The position numbers were made by a program, and so were the translations under genes. DNA of 64,000 bases, from the NCBI GenBank assembly GCA_965660875.1, contig CBFIBQ010000018.1:1-64000 (forward strand), given 5' to 3'. Under the pieces are notes generated by a model. The model was not told where the DNA came from, made no database searches, and was given only the letters and a program-made list of their open reading frames with translations. Below are positions 1 through 9,636 of the stretch, one piece after another. Source of the DNA: UBA6770 sp965660875. Lineage in GTDB: Bacteria > Bacteroidota > Bacteroidia > Flavobacteriales_G > Salibacteraceae. Each line of letters begins with the position of its first letter. Position 1 is the first letter of the stretch.

Positions 1-741
1 GAAAAAGTGGTAGATATAGTCGCTAACGACACATCAGTAAAGTGCTTCTTAAAAAGTAAAAGAACCATTAGCGCTCCAATAATACTTGGCTGCGACGGTG
101 CTCAGTCCATCGTAAAAAAGAAACTTACAGCAAAAGAAGGAAGCACAACATACGACGGCGTGCGACAATATTTTGAAGGGTTAAACCATTTGACCGAAAG
201 CTGCAACGAAGTATATCACATTAAAAAATACCCCAAAGGCTACTTTTGGATATTTCCGCTAACCAACGGGATATGCAATGTTGGTTTTGGATTGGCACCC
301 CAAAAAAAATCCAAAGTGAATGTAAAACATGCTTTTGAGGACATTCTAAAAAACGATACCAGAATTGCTCCTTTATTTAAAAACGCCACTCCAATAGATA
401 AAATTGTTGGTGCGAAACTGCCTATTGGAGGAGACAATAAGCCCATAGCGGGTAATCGGTTTTTACTTTGTGGTGATGCGGCTGCATTAATAGACCCATT
501 GAGCGGTGCAGGTATCGACACGGCGGTATGGAGCGGAATTTTTGCTGCTGAGCAGGTTATAGAATGTTTCAAACGAGGTGATTTCTCAAAAGCTACTACC
601 GAAAGCTATCAGTTGAAAATTCAAGAAAAATACGCGCACCAGTTTAAAATGAACCGACTAAAAATGCACTTTTTTACCAACTACACAACATTGTTTAACC
701 TTCTACTGACGCTAGTTTCAACACTAAAAAAGCTGAAGTAA
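1..741 (+). CDS. FAD-dependent oxidoreductase, geranylgeranyl reductase family (5' end outside window)
   Basis: The reading frame is open from the first base, so the N-terminal Rossmann GxGxxG segment lies upstream and about 246 residues are visible. The remaining FAD-binding motifs are clear: GCDGAQSIVKKKL near the start and LCGDAAALIDPLSGAGIDTA about 155 residues in. The central GVRQYFEG and GYFWIFPL blocks are shared with the next gene, so the two are tandem paralogs. The family (PF01494/TIGR02032-like) reduces isoprenoid or other hydrophobic double bonds, or acts as a halogenase-like monooxygenase; the substrate here cannot be read from sequence. A GTG at position 7 could pass for a start, but a protein starting there would lack the dinucleotide-binding fold, so I treat the gene as truncated by the window. 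Confidence 0.85.
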   Translation, partial: EKVVDIVANDTSVKCFLKSKRTISAPIILGCDGAQSIVKKKLTAKEGSTTYDGVRQYFEGLNHLTESCNEVYHIKKYPKGYFWIFPLTNGICNVGFGLAPQKKSKVNVKHAFEDILKNDTRIAPLFKNATPIDKIVGAKLPIGGDNKPIAGNRFLLCGDAAALIDPLSGAGIDTAVWSGIFAAEQVIECFKRGDFSKATTESYQLKIQEKYAHQFKMNRLKMHFFTNYTTLFNLLLTLVSTLKKLK

Positions 742-826
742 TCCGAGCTGTGCGTTTTTTTATTTCAGTTCATACTTGGAGTATTTTTAATAACCTTGCA
801 AGCGTATAATCTGATTTCATACACCA

Positions 827-2053
827 TTGAATAAAACATACGACGTTATAATAGTAGGCGCTGGCCCAGCAGGTTGCATAAGCGCTTATATGCTAGCCAA
901 ATCTGACTTAAAAGTTGCATTGATTGAAAAAGCAACATTTCCCAGAGACAAAATTTGCGGGGATGCACTGAGCGGAGACGTTGTAAATCAATTGTATTGG
1001 ATTGATGAGGCGCTTGCAGAGCGATTCAACGCAAAAAAAGAAAAACACCCAGTTAACACCATCCGAATAGTTGCTCCGAATGAGAACCATTTGGATTTAA
1101 GCTTTATAAATCCTAAAAACCCCAGATCCGCGGCATATGTGTCCACACGAATGGAGTTTGATAACTTCCTGTTTAGTGAGGTACAAAAAACCAACCGTAT
1201 CGATATCTATCAGGGAACCACCGTAAAGGATGCAGAGCAAAGCGAATCAAGCATTACGGTGCATACAGACAAGGGCAGCTTTAAGGGTAAAATTGCACTT
1301 GGAGCTGGTGGTGCTCATTCGGTTTTGAATAGAAAACTCAGTAGCAACAAGTTAGACCGAAAGCATCACTTAGCTGGCGTACGCCAGTACTTTGAAGGTG
1401 TAACCTGTGATCACGAAAAAAAAGCGATAGAGCTTCATTTTATTAAAGACCTACTTCCTGGTTACCTTTGGATTTTTCCTTTGCCCAACAATAAGTGGAA
1501 CGTAGGATTGGGAATAGAATCCGAACGTGTGAGTAAGGAACAAATTAATATCCGAGAAAAGTTAACTGAAACACTGAAAACTCATCCCGTTCTGAAAGAC
1601 CGTTTTAAAAATGCCAAACCCTTGGAGACGATAAAAGGGTTTGGTCTACCTATAGGTTCTCGAAAAGTTGCCTGTTCAGGAAATCGATTTTTGCTTTTGG
1701 GTGATGCTGCTTGCCTCATTGATCCATTTTCTGGAGAAGGTATTGCAAACGCTATGAGAAGTGGTCGGGTGGCCGCAAAGCACACACTCAATGCTTTTGA
1801 AAAGCAACGATTTGATGCAGAATTCAACAAACAATACGACAAAGAAATTTACGACCGTATGTGGAAGGAATTGCGCATTAGTGCGGGTGAAAAAAGACTG
1901 CTGAAATATCCCAAGATTTTTAACTTATTGGTCAATAAAACAACAAAAAACAAAGCGCTGGTTAAACTGCTTACTTCAATGATTCACAACATTGATCTTA
2001 GAGCAGACCTCCAAAAACCTTCTTTCTATCTAAAGTTATTGTTCAATCGATAA
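827..2053 (+). CDS. FAD-dependent oxidoreductase, geranylgeranyl reductase family
   Basis: 408-residue flavoprotein, the usual length for the family. GAGPAG (residues 11-16) is the N-terminal ADP-binding loop. PRDKICGD (39-46) is the conserved Cys-containing segment of geranylgeranyl reductases, and LGDAACLIDPFSGEGIA (about 290-307) is the second FAD motif. It is a paralog of the preceding gene, sharing GVRQYFEG and GYLWIFPL. The start is TTG at 827, placed right before the GxGxxG fold; no ATG fits. The tandem pair may act on related lipid, quinone or pigment intermediates, but no isoprenoid or carotenoid genes are adjacent, so the substrate is unknown. The 85-base gap between the paralogs leaves room for a separate promoter (TAACCTTG near 792-799 is a weak -7 candidate). 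Confidence 0.85.
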   Translation: MNKTYDVIIVGAGPAGCISAYMLAKSDLKVALIEKATFPRDKICGDALSGDVVNQLYWIDEALAERFNAKKEKHPVNTIRIVAPNENHLDLSFINPKNPRSAAYVSTRMEFDNFLFSEVQKTNRIDIYQGTTVKDAEQSESSITVHTDKGSFKGKIALGAGGAHSVLNRKLSSNKLDRKHHLAGVRQYFEGVTCDHEKKAIELHFIKDLLPGYLWIFPLPNNKWNVGLGIESERVSKEQINIREKLTETLKTHPVLKDRFKNAKPLETIKGFGLPIGSRKVACSGNRFLLLGDAACLIDPFSGEGIANAMRSGRVAAKHTLNAFEKQRFDAEFNKQYDKEIYDRMWKELRISAGEKRLLKYPKIFNLLVNKTTKNKALVKLLTSMIHNIDLRADLQKPSFYLKLLFNR

Positions 2054-2193
2054 GTGAATTAAGAGTTTTTCTCGAATTCTATTGCATACACAACCCGCCA
2101 TAAGCTTCATTTTAAGTAGATTTACAAATTGCCCTTACCAATACATAAAAGGCAACAATGATGTGCTTGGTACATCTTATTATTGTGAGAATA

Positions 2194-5100
2194 ATGCGCA
2201 TAAAAAGTAATTTTCTTCTGATTGTAATTGTGACCCTGCTGTCCTTTAATCTAGCGGCGCATAACCAAGGTTTTACCGAATTTGAATTTGTAAAAAACAT
2301 TGGACAATGGCACACAAATGTTGCCTACAAAGTGCAACTACCAGAAGGAAACATTTACCTTGAGAACAATAGAATTAAAATTCAACTGACAGATTTTAGC
2401 GTTGTCAATCAAATACACGACAAACTTTTTAAGGGCAAAAAATCGGATGCAGTGTTGCGACAACACGTTTATACGGCAAGTTTTGTTGGTGCCAATCCAG
2501 AGCCTGAAATCATACAAGAAAAAGTTCAATCGGTATACCACAACTACTACATTGGCAAAGACCAAAACAAATGGAAAAGTAATGTTCCAGTGAGCCATCA
2601 AGTGCGCTACAAAAATTTATACAATGGGGTTGACTTATTGATTTTCAGCCACCACGGTAGCATCAAGTACGAGTTTCATTGTAGCAATTATGCCGCCAGT
2701 AAACAAGTAAAAATACAATATGAAGGACAGGATGGGTTAACATTAAAAAATGGAACTTTTTTGATTAAAACCAGTTTGGGAGATGTCAGTGAAGCAGCGC
2801 CTATTGTTTTTTGCGATAATTCAACAAAAAGAGACACCTTGGAGTCAAGCTTTGTTCTGAACAAAAATGAAATCACCTTCGATATAGCGGTAAACCCTAA
2901 TCAGTTAAATCAGCCCATTGTCATTGACCCTACCCTAATTTTCTCGACCTACTCTGGAAGTACCTTTACCAATTTCGGATTTACAGCAACATACGATTCT
3001 GAGGGCTTTTTATACTCAGGAAGCTTAATTTTTGGAGCTGGTTACCCTATTACTAACGGAGCTTTTCAAAGCTCATTTCAAGGGGGATCGGGCGTATACG
3101 GACCAAGATTACCCGGTACTGATGTTGCTATAACTAAATACGACACCTCTGGCACAAGAGCTATATACTCTACCTACTTCGGGGGTAAAACTGGTGACGA
3201 AATGCCGCATTCTTTGGTGGTAAATAGTAGAGATGAATTGTTCGTATACGGTACTACGGGGTCTACGGACTTCCCGGTTACTTCTGGAGCTTACCAAGAC
3301 ACATTAACCGCCCCAAATTTAGCCAACCGTCGCGACTTAGAAATGGCAGTAAGCTACCCTCAAGGGAGCGATTTATTCATTTCTGCATTTCAAACGAATG
3401 GAAGGCAATTGGTAGCAAGTACATTAATTGGAGGAAGCGCTAACGATGGCTTAAACAATCCAGGCCCCTACGGTGTGGGTAATCCAAGAACTTTAAACTA
3501 CAATTACGCTGATGCCGCTCGCGGGGAAATAGATATTGATTCGGAAGACAATGTTTATGTAGTTAGTTCCACATTCTCCAATGATTTTCCAATTACTGGA
3601 AACCCTGTTTTTCCAAATTACAGAGGTGGCAATCAGGACGGTATTATAGTTAAGTTTAAACCAGAATTGGATACCTTGATTTGGAGTTCTTATTATGGAG
3701 GTGTTTTTACTGATGCGATTTACTCCCTCGCCTTTCGTAAAAACGGAAACATAACTATTGCAGGGGGAACCAACTCATCTGTCGGTATGTCTTCGGGATC
3801 TCTCCCCGCATTCAGCACCTTTCAGGGTGGACGCTGTGATGGCTTTGTAGCTGAAATTAGCAGTGATGGTCAAACAGTGGTTTCATCAACTTACTTTGGA
3901 AGCAGAGAGTATGATCAAGCTTATTTTGTGGAGCGAGATCGATTTGATAACGTCTACATTTTTGGACAGACCGAAGACGGTACTGGAAAACTGATTCAGA
4001 ATGCTCAATATTTCACACGCGGTGCCGGCCAGTTTGTAACCAAATTCACACCCAGTATCGATTCCATTATTTGGTCCACCACATTTGGTACACCAAAAGG
4101 CACTTCAACCAATGCTCAGCCTAATATTTCACCTACTGCATTTCTGGTAGATTTATGCAACTCGGTATACATTTCGGGTTGGGGCGGCTCTACTAACCTG
4201 GGCAGACAAAATAACGCAACACTTGTAACTGGAATGGATACCACCCTTGATGCATATCAAGCGACTACCGACGGCAGTGACTTGTATTTACTGGTTTTGG
4301 CGGATGATGCGAGTCGAAAAATCTACGCTTCGTTTTTTGGAGGTGCGTCGGCCAACGAACATGTCGATGGCGGTACCTCCAGATTTGACAGAAAAGGAAA
4401 AATATATCAAGCAGTTTGTGCTGGTTGCCCAAGAACTGCCGCTGGGGGAACCAGCGACTTTCCTACTTTTCCGAACCCAGGAGCAGCTTCAAATATAAAT
4501 GGAGCAGCCAACTGGAGCGGCACCGGTGGTTGCAATAACGCTGTGTTCAAAATGGACTTCTTGTTACCTGCAGTCGTTGCGGAGTTTCAAATTCCAAAAG
4601 AAATTTGCACAAAAGACAGTATTCAACTGCGCAACCTATCACTGGAACAAGGTGCAACGAAATTCAAATGGTTTTTTGGAAACGGGGACTCTTCTGAATT
4701 AAAAGCCCCAAAAGTTTACTACGATTCCATTGGTACATACGAAATATTGCTGGTAGTTTCAGATTCCAATTCCTGTAATTTAACCGACAGCATAACAAAA
4801 CTAGTAACACTAATCAACCCGAAAATGCTCCAACTGCCAAATGATAGTATTTGTGTAGGAGATACCATTCGTATTGGTATTCAGCAAAGTTCCGAATACA
4901 ATAAATTTTTGTGGCTCCCTGGAAATACATTGGATGACTCTACGCTCATGCGCCCCCTTGCCTCGCCAGTTTCCCCAACGGAATATAAATTACTACTAAA
5001 CAATGGTATTTGTACCGATACGAATTTCCTGTTCGTTCAAGTGGATTCATTTATTAACGCCGATTTCACTATTCCCGATTCTATTTGTGCACCAGACACC

Positions 5101-6561
5101 CTAAACATTGGAAACAACAGTACTATCCTGAGCTCTACCAATATTAACTGGTCGTTAAACGGAATTTTAAACGATACCATCAAACAACCAACTATTGTAT
5201 TAAACCAAACAGGAAGATATTCCCTGAATTTAGTACTTACCGACTCCAATTCCTGTAACGATAAAGACTCTGCACTTCAAGAAATACTTGTGTTATCGGA
5301 TACCGCTTTTGAGTTAAAAGAAGTTCTCAGTTGCAACAATGCATTGGTGGATATTGGGTTAGCCGGAAACCCCAGTTTTAGCTATCGCTGGGAGACTAGT
5401 ATAGGCATTTCAGATTCAACAATTTCAGCACCCCGAGCGCAATCAAAACGCGATACTTCTTATGTACTGCTAGTAAATCGAGGTGTTTGTGTAGATACCA
5501 TTACTCAGCCAATTCTTGCCGATAGTATTCGAGTGCAAGCAGCGCAGGACACTGTAATATGTTCGAATGTACCCAGTTTGGTTATTGCCGGAAAGCACTT
5601 TGGTACGGGTATCAACTATCAGTGGTCTTCCACCAGCGCATTCACCGATCAACTCAACACCTCAATAAACGATAGTTCCGCAAGAGTGAGTTACGACACT
5701 CTTTTTGAAAATACATACTATTTTCAATCCGCATCGGCACGTGGTTGTCGTTCGGCTGATTCAACAAAAATATTTGTAAATGACTTTGGCATTGAAATTA
5801 CAGACTCCGTTGATTTGTGCTTAAACGACACTACCTTTCTTACCGTAACTAGTCTTGTACCTAAAGATACGCTGAGTGTGATTTGGACTCCTTTTGAGGA
5901 TTTATACGGACCAAACGACACTACTTCAATTAAAGTAAATCCGTCGCGGAGTAAAACGTATACAGTTGATGTCCGGACTTCTAGAAATTGTGAAGCCACC
6001 CGAGAGGTTCATGTGTTTGTCTCCACTTTAGATACCAATTTAGCATCACTAACCTCAAGTAGAGATACTTTAGTTGCCCAATTATTTGCTCAGTTGAATA
6101 CAGAACCAAAGGGCTATGCTTATCAATGGTCTCCAGAAGCCGGTTTAAATGACCCAAACTCTAGCAGTCCAATTGCTAAACCAGACACCACTACCCTATA
6201 CACGGTAGAAATTTACGACCCCAATTTACCCAATTGCACCACGAAGCGCTCCTACAACATAAGAGTAGAGGAATTGTATTGTGAAACCCCCTATGTGTAT
6301 TTACCTAACACATTTACGCCAAATGGTGATGGAGAAAATGATGAACTAAGAGTTTATGGAAGGTACATAGAAGAAATGAATCTTCAAATTTTTAACCGTT
6401 GGGGAGAGCTCGTTTTCGAGACCAGAGACCAATCTACAGGTTGGGATGGAAGTTTTAAAGGTGCTACCAATTGGCCCGAGGTATTCGTTTATCAACTGTA
6501 CGTAAGGTGTATTGACGGGCAAGAGTTTAAGTCTAACGGAGATATTACATTAGTAAGATAG
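2194..6561 (+). CDS. Giant T9SS-secreted surface protein: SBBP beta-propeller, PKD/Ig-like repeats, type-B C-terminal sorting domain
   Basis: About 1455 residues. A signal peptide (MRIKSNFLLIVIV, ending near NLAAH) fits an ATG at 2194; an ATG at 2158 in the same frame would bury it. Residues about 25-235 look like the domain that precedes SBBP propellers (FEFVKNIGQWHTNVAYK). Residues about 240-780 hold SBBP-type repeats (TYFGG, DEMPHSL, SSYYGG). Residues about 785-1360 hold PKD/Ig-like units (FKWFFGNGDSS, YEILLVVSDSNSC). The last 90 residues (YLPNTFTPNGDGENDELRV ... FNRWGELVFE ... GWDGSFKG) match the gliding-motility-associated C-terminal domain (TIGR04131), a type-B T9SS signal. The next gene, one base away, is PorP/SprF, the class that handles type-B cargo. 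Likely role: adhesin or gliding surface protein. Confidence 0.9.
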   Translation: MRIKSNFLLIVIVTLLSFNLAAHNQGFTEFEFVKNIGQWHTNVAYKVQLPEGNIYLENNRIKIQLTDFSVVNQIHDKLFKGKKSDAVLRQHVYTASFVGANPEPEIIQEKVQSVYHNYYIGKDQNKWKSNVPVSHQVRYKNLYNGVDLLIFSHHGSIKYEFHCSNYAASKQVKIQYEGQDGLTLKNGTFLIKTSLGDVSEAAPIVFCDNSTKRDTLESSFVLNKNEITFDIAVNPNQLNQPIVIDPTLIFSTYSGSTFTNFGFTATYDSEGFLYSGSLIFGAGYPITNGAFQSSFQGGSGVYGPRLPGTDVAITKYDTSGTRAIYSTYFGGKTGDEMPHSLVVNSRDELFVYGTTGSTDFPVTSGAYQDTLTAPNLANRRDLEMAVSYPQGSDLFISAFQTNGRQLVASTLIGGSANDGLNNPGPYGVGNPRTLNYNYADAARGEIDIDSEDNVYVVSSTFSNDFPITGNPVFPNYRGGNQDGIIVKFKPELDTLIWSSYYGGVFTDAIYSLAFRKNGNITIAGGTNSSVGMSSGSLPAFSTFQGGRCDGFVAEISSDGQTVVSSTYFGSREYDQAYFVERDRFDNVYIFGQTEDGTGKLIQNAQYFTRGAGQFVTKFTPSIDSIIWSTTFGTPKGTSTNAQPNISPTAFLVDLCNSVYISGWGGSTNLGRQNNATLVTGMDTTLDAYQATTDGSDLYLLVLADDASRKIYASFFGGASANEHVDGGTSRFDRKGKIYQAVCAGCPRTAAGGTSDFPTFPNPGAASNINGAANWSGTGGCNNAVFKMDFLLPAVVAEFQIPKEICTKDSIQLRNLSLEQGATKFKWFFGNGDSSELKAPKVYYDSIGTYEILLVVSDSNSCNLTDSITKLVTLINPKMLQLPNDSICVGDTIRIGIQQSSEYNKFLWLPGNTLDDSTLMRPLASPVSPTEYKLLLNNGICTDTNFLFVQVDSFINADFTIPDSICAPDTLNIGNNSTILSSTNINWSLNGILNDTIKQPTIVLNQTGRYSLNLVLTDSNSCNDKDSALQEILVLSDTAFELKEVLSCNNALVDIGLAGNPSFSYRWETSIGISDSTISAPRAQSKRDTSYVLLVNRGVCVDTITQPILADSIRVQAAQDTVICSNVPSLVIAGKHFGTGINYQWSSTSAFTDQLNTSINDSSARVSYDTLFENTYYFQSASARGCRSADSTKIFVNDFGIEITDSVDLCLNDTTFLTVTSLVPKDTLSVIWTPFEDLYGPNDTTSIKVNPSRSKTYTVDVRTSRNCEATREVHVFVSTLDTNLASLTSSRDTLVAQLFAQLNTEPKGYAYQWSPEAGLNDPNSSSPIAKPDTTTLYTVEIYDPNLPNCTTKRSYNIRVEELYCETPYVYLPNTFTPNGDGENDELRVYGRYIEEMNLQIFNRWGELVFETRDQSTGWDGSFKGATNWPEVFVYQLYVRCIDGQEFKSNGDITLVR

Positions 6562-7577
6562 TGACGCCCGTAAAAAAATACAGTGCGCTGTTCATCTTTG
6601 CGCTAATTCATACCGTTAATACGGTTGCTCAAGATCTTCATTTCAGTCAGTTCTTATATTCCCCTCATAATTTGAACCCAGCGCTCACGGGGAATTTTGA
6701 AGGACGTTACCGAGTAGCGGGAAATCACCGTGAGCAGTGGCGTTCTTTTATCAACCCCTACCAAACTACTTCGGTGGGAGTGGATGCCAGGGATATTCTT
6801 GACATCAAAAATTTTGGTGTTGGCTTAAATTTTTACCACGATCAAGTAGGGATTACTCAGTTCAGAACCATTCAGCTCAACTTACCGGTATCGTATAGAA
6901 TTAACTTGTCCAAAGACAGTGTGCATTCGATTACAATTGGCGCGCAAGCTGGGTTTGAAAGCCAATCTCTCGATGGAAGTCAATCCACATTTGGGTCGCA
7001 ATACAACGGCAATCGCTTCGATTCGGATTTAGCAGGAGAAGACATTTCGGGAAATAGCGCTAACAACGCCGTTTTTGCAACGGGGATTGCTTATAATTTC
7101 GATTTTTCTAAAATGCTAAAAGCTAAAGCGGGTGTAGGAGTTTACAATATAAACGAGCCCGATATCAACTTTTCGTCGGGTGCAGGCGGAGTTTTAAAAA
7201 GAAGGTTCAATTTTCATTTGGGTGCGACTTACTACGTTGCTCCACAATGGTTTTTAACCCCTGGTGTTATTCACTCCAGACAAGGTGAATTTCAAGAAAC
7301 TGTGTTTGGTTCAGAAGTAAATTATGAATTTGACCCGACCACCTATCGTTACCGAGCGTTATTTCTTGGTGCTTGGAACCGAGATGACGACGCGGCCGTA
7401 ATGAATCTTGGGTTTTATTACAATTCTTGGCGAGTAGGTTTTAGCTATGATGTGAACTATTCGCAATTGGATCCTGCAACGAGCAACAGAGGAGGTTGGG
7501 AAATATCCGTTATTTATATTTTGCGCGAAATCCTTCCAAAACGAAGCAGCTACAAATACTGTCCTAATTTTTTATAG
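6561..7577 (+). CDS. PorP/SprF family type IX secretion outer-membrane protein
   Basis: 338 residues with a signal peptide cleaved near VAQ-DLHF (about residue 24). The mature N terminus DLHFSQFLYSPHNLNPALTG is the hallmark of PorP/SprF proteins. The rest is beta-strand-rich outer-membrane barrel sequence (GVGLNFYHDQVGITQF; NLGFYYNSWRVGFSYD). The GTG start at 6561 shares one base with the TAG stop of the adhesin gene, which implies translational coupling. PorP/SprF proteins are needed to export or attach type-B CTD proteins such as SprB, so this one is probably dedicated to the upstream adhesin. It ends one base before the OmpA-family gene. Confidence 0.92.
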   Translation: MTPVKKYSALFIFALIHTVNTVAQDLHFSQFLYSPHNLNPALTGNFEGRYRVAGNHREQWRSFINPYQTTSVGVDARDILDIKNFGVGLNFYHDQVGITQFRTIQLNLPVSYRINLSKDSVHSITIGAQAGFESQSLDGSQSTFGSQYNGNRFDSDLAGEDISGNSANNAVFATGIAYNFDFSKMLKAKAGVGVYNINEPDINFSSGAGGVLKRRFNFHLGATYYVAPQWFLTPGVIHSRQGEFQETVFGSEVNYEFDPTTYRYRALFLGAWNRDDDAAVMNLGFYYNSWRVGFSYDVNYSQLDPATSNRGGWEISVIYILREILPKRSSYKYCPNFL

Positions 7578-7578
7578 T

Positions 7579-9549
7579 GTGACCAAAAAGCAGCTCATAA
7601 TTCTTTTTCTTTTCAGTTTACTCGGGGGTAACGGAATGGCTCAGTCCCCTACCCAATGGGCAAAATACGGCAAGTTGGCTATCGAAGAAGGGGATTTATA
7701 TGCCGCTATCGAATATTACGGAAAAGCCTATAGAGCCGATACTACCAAGACCGAAAACCTAATGAGCCTTGCGCAAGCCTATCGCTTGAACAACAACTAC
7801 TTACTTGCTGAAAAGTATTTTCAAGAAGTATATGCCCGCCCAAATAGAACGCTTTATGGAATAAGTATGTATTGGTTAGCACGCATGCAACAGTCGCAAG
7901 GAAAATATGAACAAGCAGCCAAAAACTTTGAGCGCTACGCGAACTACGAGGCTGAACCGGGGTCTTATCTTTGGAAAGACGCGAAGCAACAAATAGAGTC
8001 TTGCGAATGGGCTTCGACGCACAGCAGCGATAGTACCGATATTGTTTTTCGATCTACAAATTTTGCAAGCAACTATGCAGACTTTGGAGGTACGCTGCTC
8101 AATGATTCAACCCTTTTGTATTCCTCGCTCCAATTTGTAAAAAAAGACAGCAGCTTAAAATTGGCCAAAGCTGAACGGAATAAAAAAGTACAAGTTATTA
8201 GCGCAAGTATGCAAGATTCCAATTGGGTGCGTGAGGGAACCTACGATAGTTTACTTGCAAACGAAAACGCGCACATTGGTAACGCGTTTTACTTTGCCGA
8301 TAGCAATTGGTTGATTTACAGTGAATGTATGGATTACTCCAATTGTATTCTTAAATACAGAAAGAGACAAAACGGGTTGTGGAGTGCTGCGATTACCTTT
8401 CCTCCAACCATTAATTTAGAGGGATTTAGTGCTACTCAACCCTTCATGGCCGTTGTAAATGATAAACCTACTTTGTTTTTTGTGTCGAACCGTCCTCAAG
8501 GTCGAGGGAATTTGGACATTTGGTATTCTACTTTCGAAGAGCGATTGAACGGCTTTAAGTACCCTAGAAATATGGGCAGAAAAGTGAATACAGCGGGTAA
8601 CGAAATTACTCCCTTTTACTCTGCCGATAGCAGCCAATTCTATTTTAGCTCAGATTGGTGGGAAGGATTTGGAGGCTATGATGTTTTTAAAGTGAGCTTA
8701 TCTGGCATACGCGCTGCGTCTAAGGCCACAAATGCATTACAACCAGTAAACACACCTACCAACGATTTGTATTACTGGTCATCAAATGACTATGCTTTTG
8801 TAAGTTCTAACCGACCCGGAGGTGCGAAAATGGAAGGGCAAACTTGCTGTAACGATATTTACTTTGCAGGTATACAACCTCCACCTGAGCCTATTCCAGT
8901 AATTGATACGATAGTTCCTGTTGACACGGTTCCTGATACCATTCCAACAGCGGTAACTATTCCAGAACTCAATAATTATTTACCAATACTCTATTTTGAT
9001 AACGACCAACCAAACCCTGGCAGCTTTAACACTACGACTAAAGCTAATTATGCGGATTTATTGAACGATTTTATAGCAAGAAAAGAAAACTACATTGCTG
9101 GATTTAAAAAAGCGGGCTCCGCAGAATCTGCTGATAGTCTCGGAAAAACAGTTTCTTCCTTATTTGATGGAAAAATAACCAAAGGGTTATCGGACCTCAA
9201 CTTATTCTTAGATCTTTTGCTACCTGAATTGCAAGAAGGCAAAAAAATTAAAGTAACCATTAAAGGTTATGCCTCTCCTCTTGCTGGCCCAACGTACAAC
9301 CTCAAACTTTCACAACGTAGAATATCCTCTATTCTTAATTACATTAAAATCTATAAAGATGGAGTTTTTGCTCCTTACCTGAGCGATACTTCAACAACAG
9401 GTAAAATCATTATCGAGCAAGAACCCTTCGGAGAATCTAATGCTTCCGAAGAAGTTAACGACTCCAGAAAAAACAAAGCGCTTTCAGTTTATAGTCCTGC
9501 AGCAATAAAGGAACGGCGGATTGAGGTGATTCGTGTAGTCAAGGAATAA
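7579..9549 (+). CDS. OmpA-family protein with TPR and PD40 repeats, partner of PorP/SprF
   Basis: 656 residues with a signal peptide (KKQLIILFLFSLLGGNGMAQ). Residues about 25-125 form TPR-like helical repeats (EEGDLYAAIEYYGKAYRAD; QGKYEQAAKNFERYANYE). Residues about 275-390 resemble WD40-like PD40 strands (LFFVSNRPQGRGNLDIW; FYFSSDWWEGFGGYDVFKV). Residues about 540-655 are OmpA-like (KIKVTIKGYASPLAG; YNLKLSQRRISSILNYI; RRIEVIRV), normally binding peptidoglycan. The order adhesin-PorP-OmpA is the common Bacteroidota T9SS accessory operon, with this protein anchoring the complex to the cell wall. The PG-binding segment has a long insertion (about residues 485-540) between its first strand (LPILYFDNDQ) and the helix. 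Start is GTG at 7579. Confidence 0.88.
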   Translation: MTKKQLIILFLFSLLGGNGMAQSPTQWAKYGKLAIEEGDLYAAIEYYGKAYRADTTKTENLMSLAQAYRLNNNYLLAEKYFQEVYARPNRTLYGISMYWLARMQQSQGKYEQAAKNFERYANYEAEPGSYLWKDAKQQIESCEWASTHSSDSTDIVFRSTNFASNYADFGGTLLNDSTLLYSSLQFVKKDSSLKLAKAERNKKVQVISASMQDSNWVREGTYDSLLANENAHIGNAFYFADSNWLIYSECMDYSNCILKYRKRQNGLWSAAITFPPTINLEGFSATQPFMAVVNDKPTLFFVSNRPQGRGNLDIWYSTFEERLNGFKYPRNMGRKVNTAGNEITPFYSADSSQFYFSSDWWEGFGGYDVFKVSLSGIRAASKATNALQPVNTPTNDLYYWSSNDYAFVSSNRPGGAKMEGQTCCNDIYFAGIQPPPEPIPVIDTIVPVDTVPDTIPTAVTIPELNNYLPILYFDNDQPNPGSFNTTTKANYADLLNDFIARKENYIAGFKKAGSAESADSLGKTVSSLFDGKITKGLSDLNLFLDLLLPELQEGKKIKVTIKGYASPLAGPTYNLKLSQRRISSILNYIKIYKDGVFAPYLSDTSTTGKIIIEQEPFGESNASEEVNDSRKNKALSVYSPAAIKERRIEVIRVVKE

Positions 9550-9636
9550 ATTTAGTTTATATTGCATAGCAAGAACCACTCTAATTCAGTCACCCTAAAC
9601 CGTTCAATTTTAAATAGATTTGAATTAAATAAAACC

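Noticed and set aside
2158..2193. ATG at 2158 as start of the giant adhesin
   Set aside because: Would add 12 residues before the signal peptide; ATG 2194 gives a normal signal peptide.
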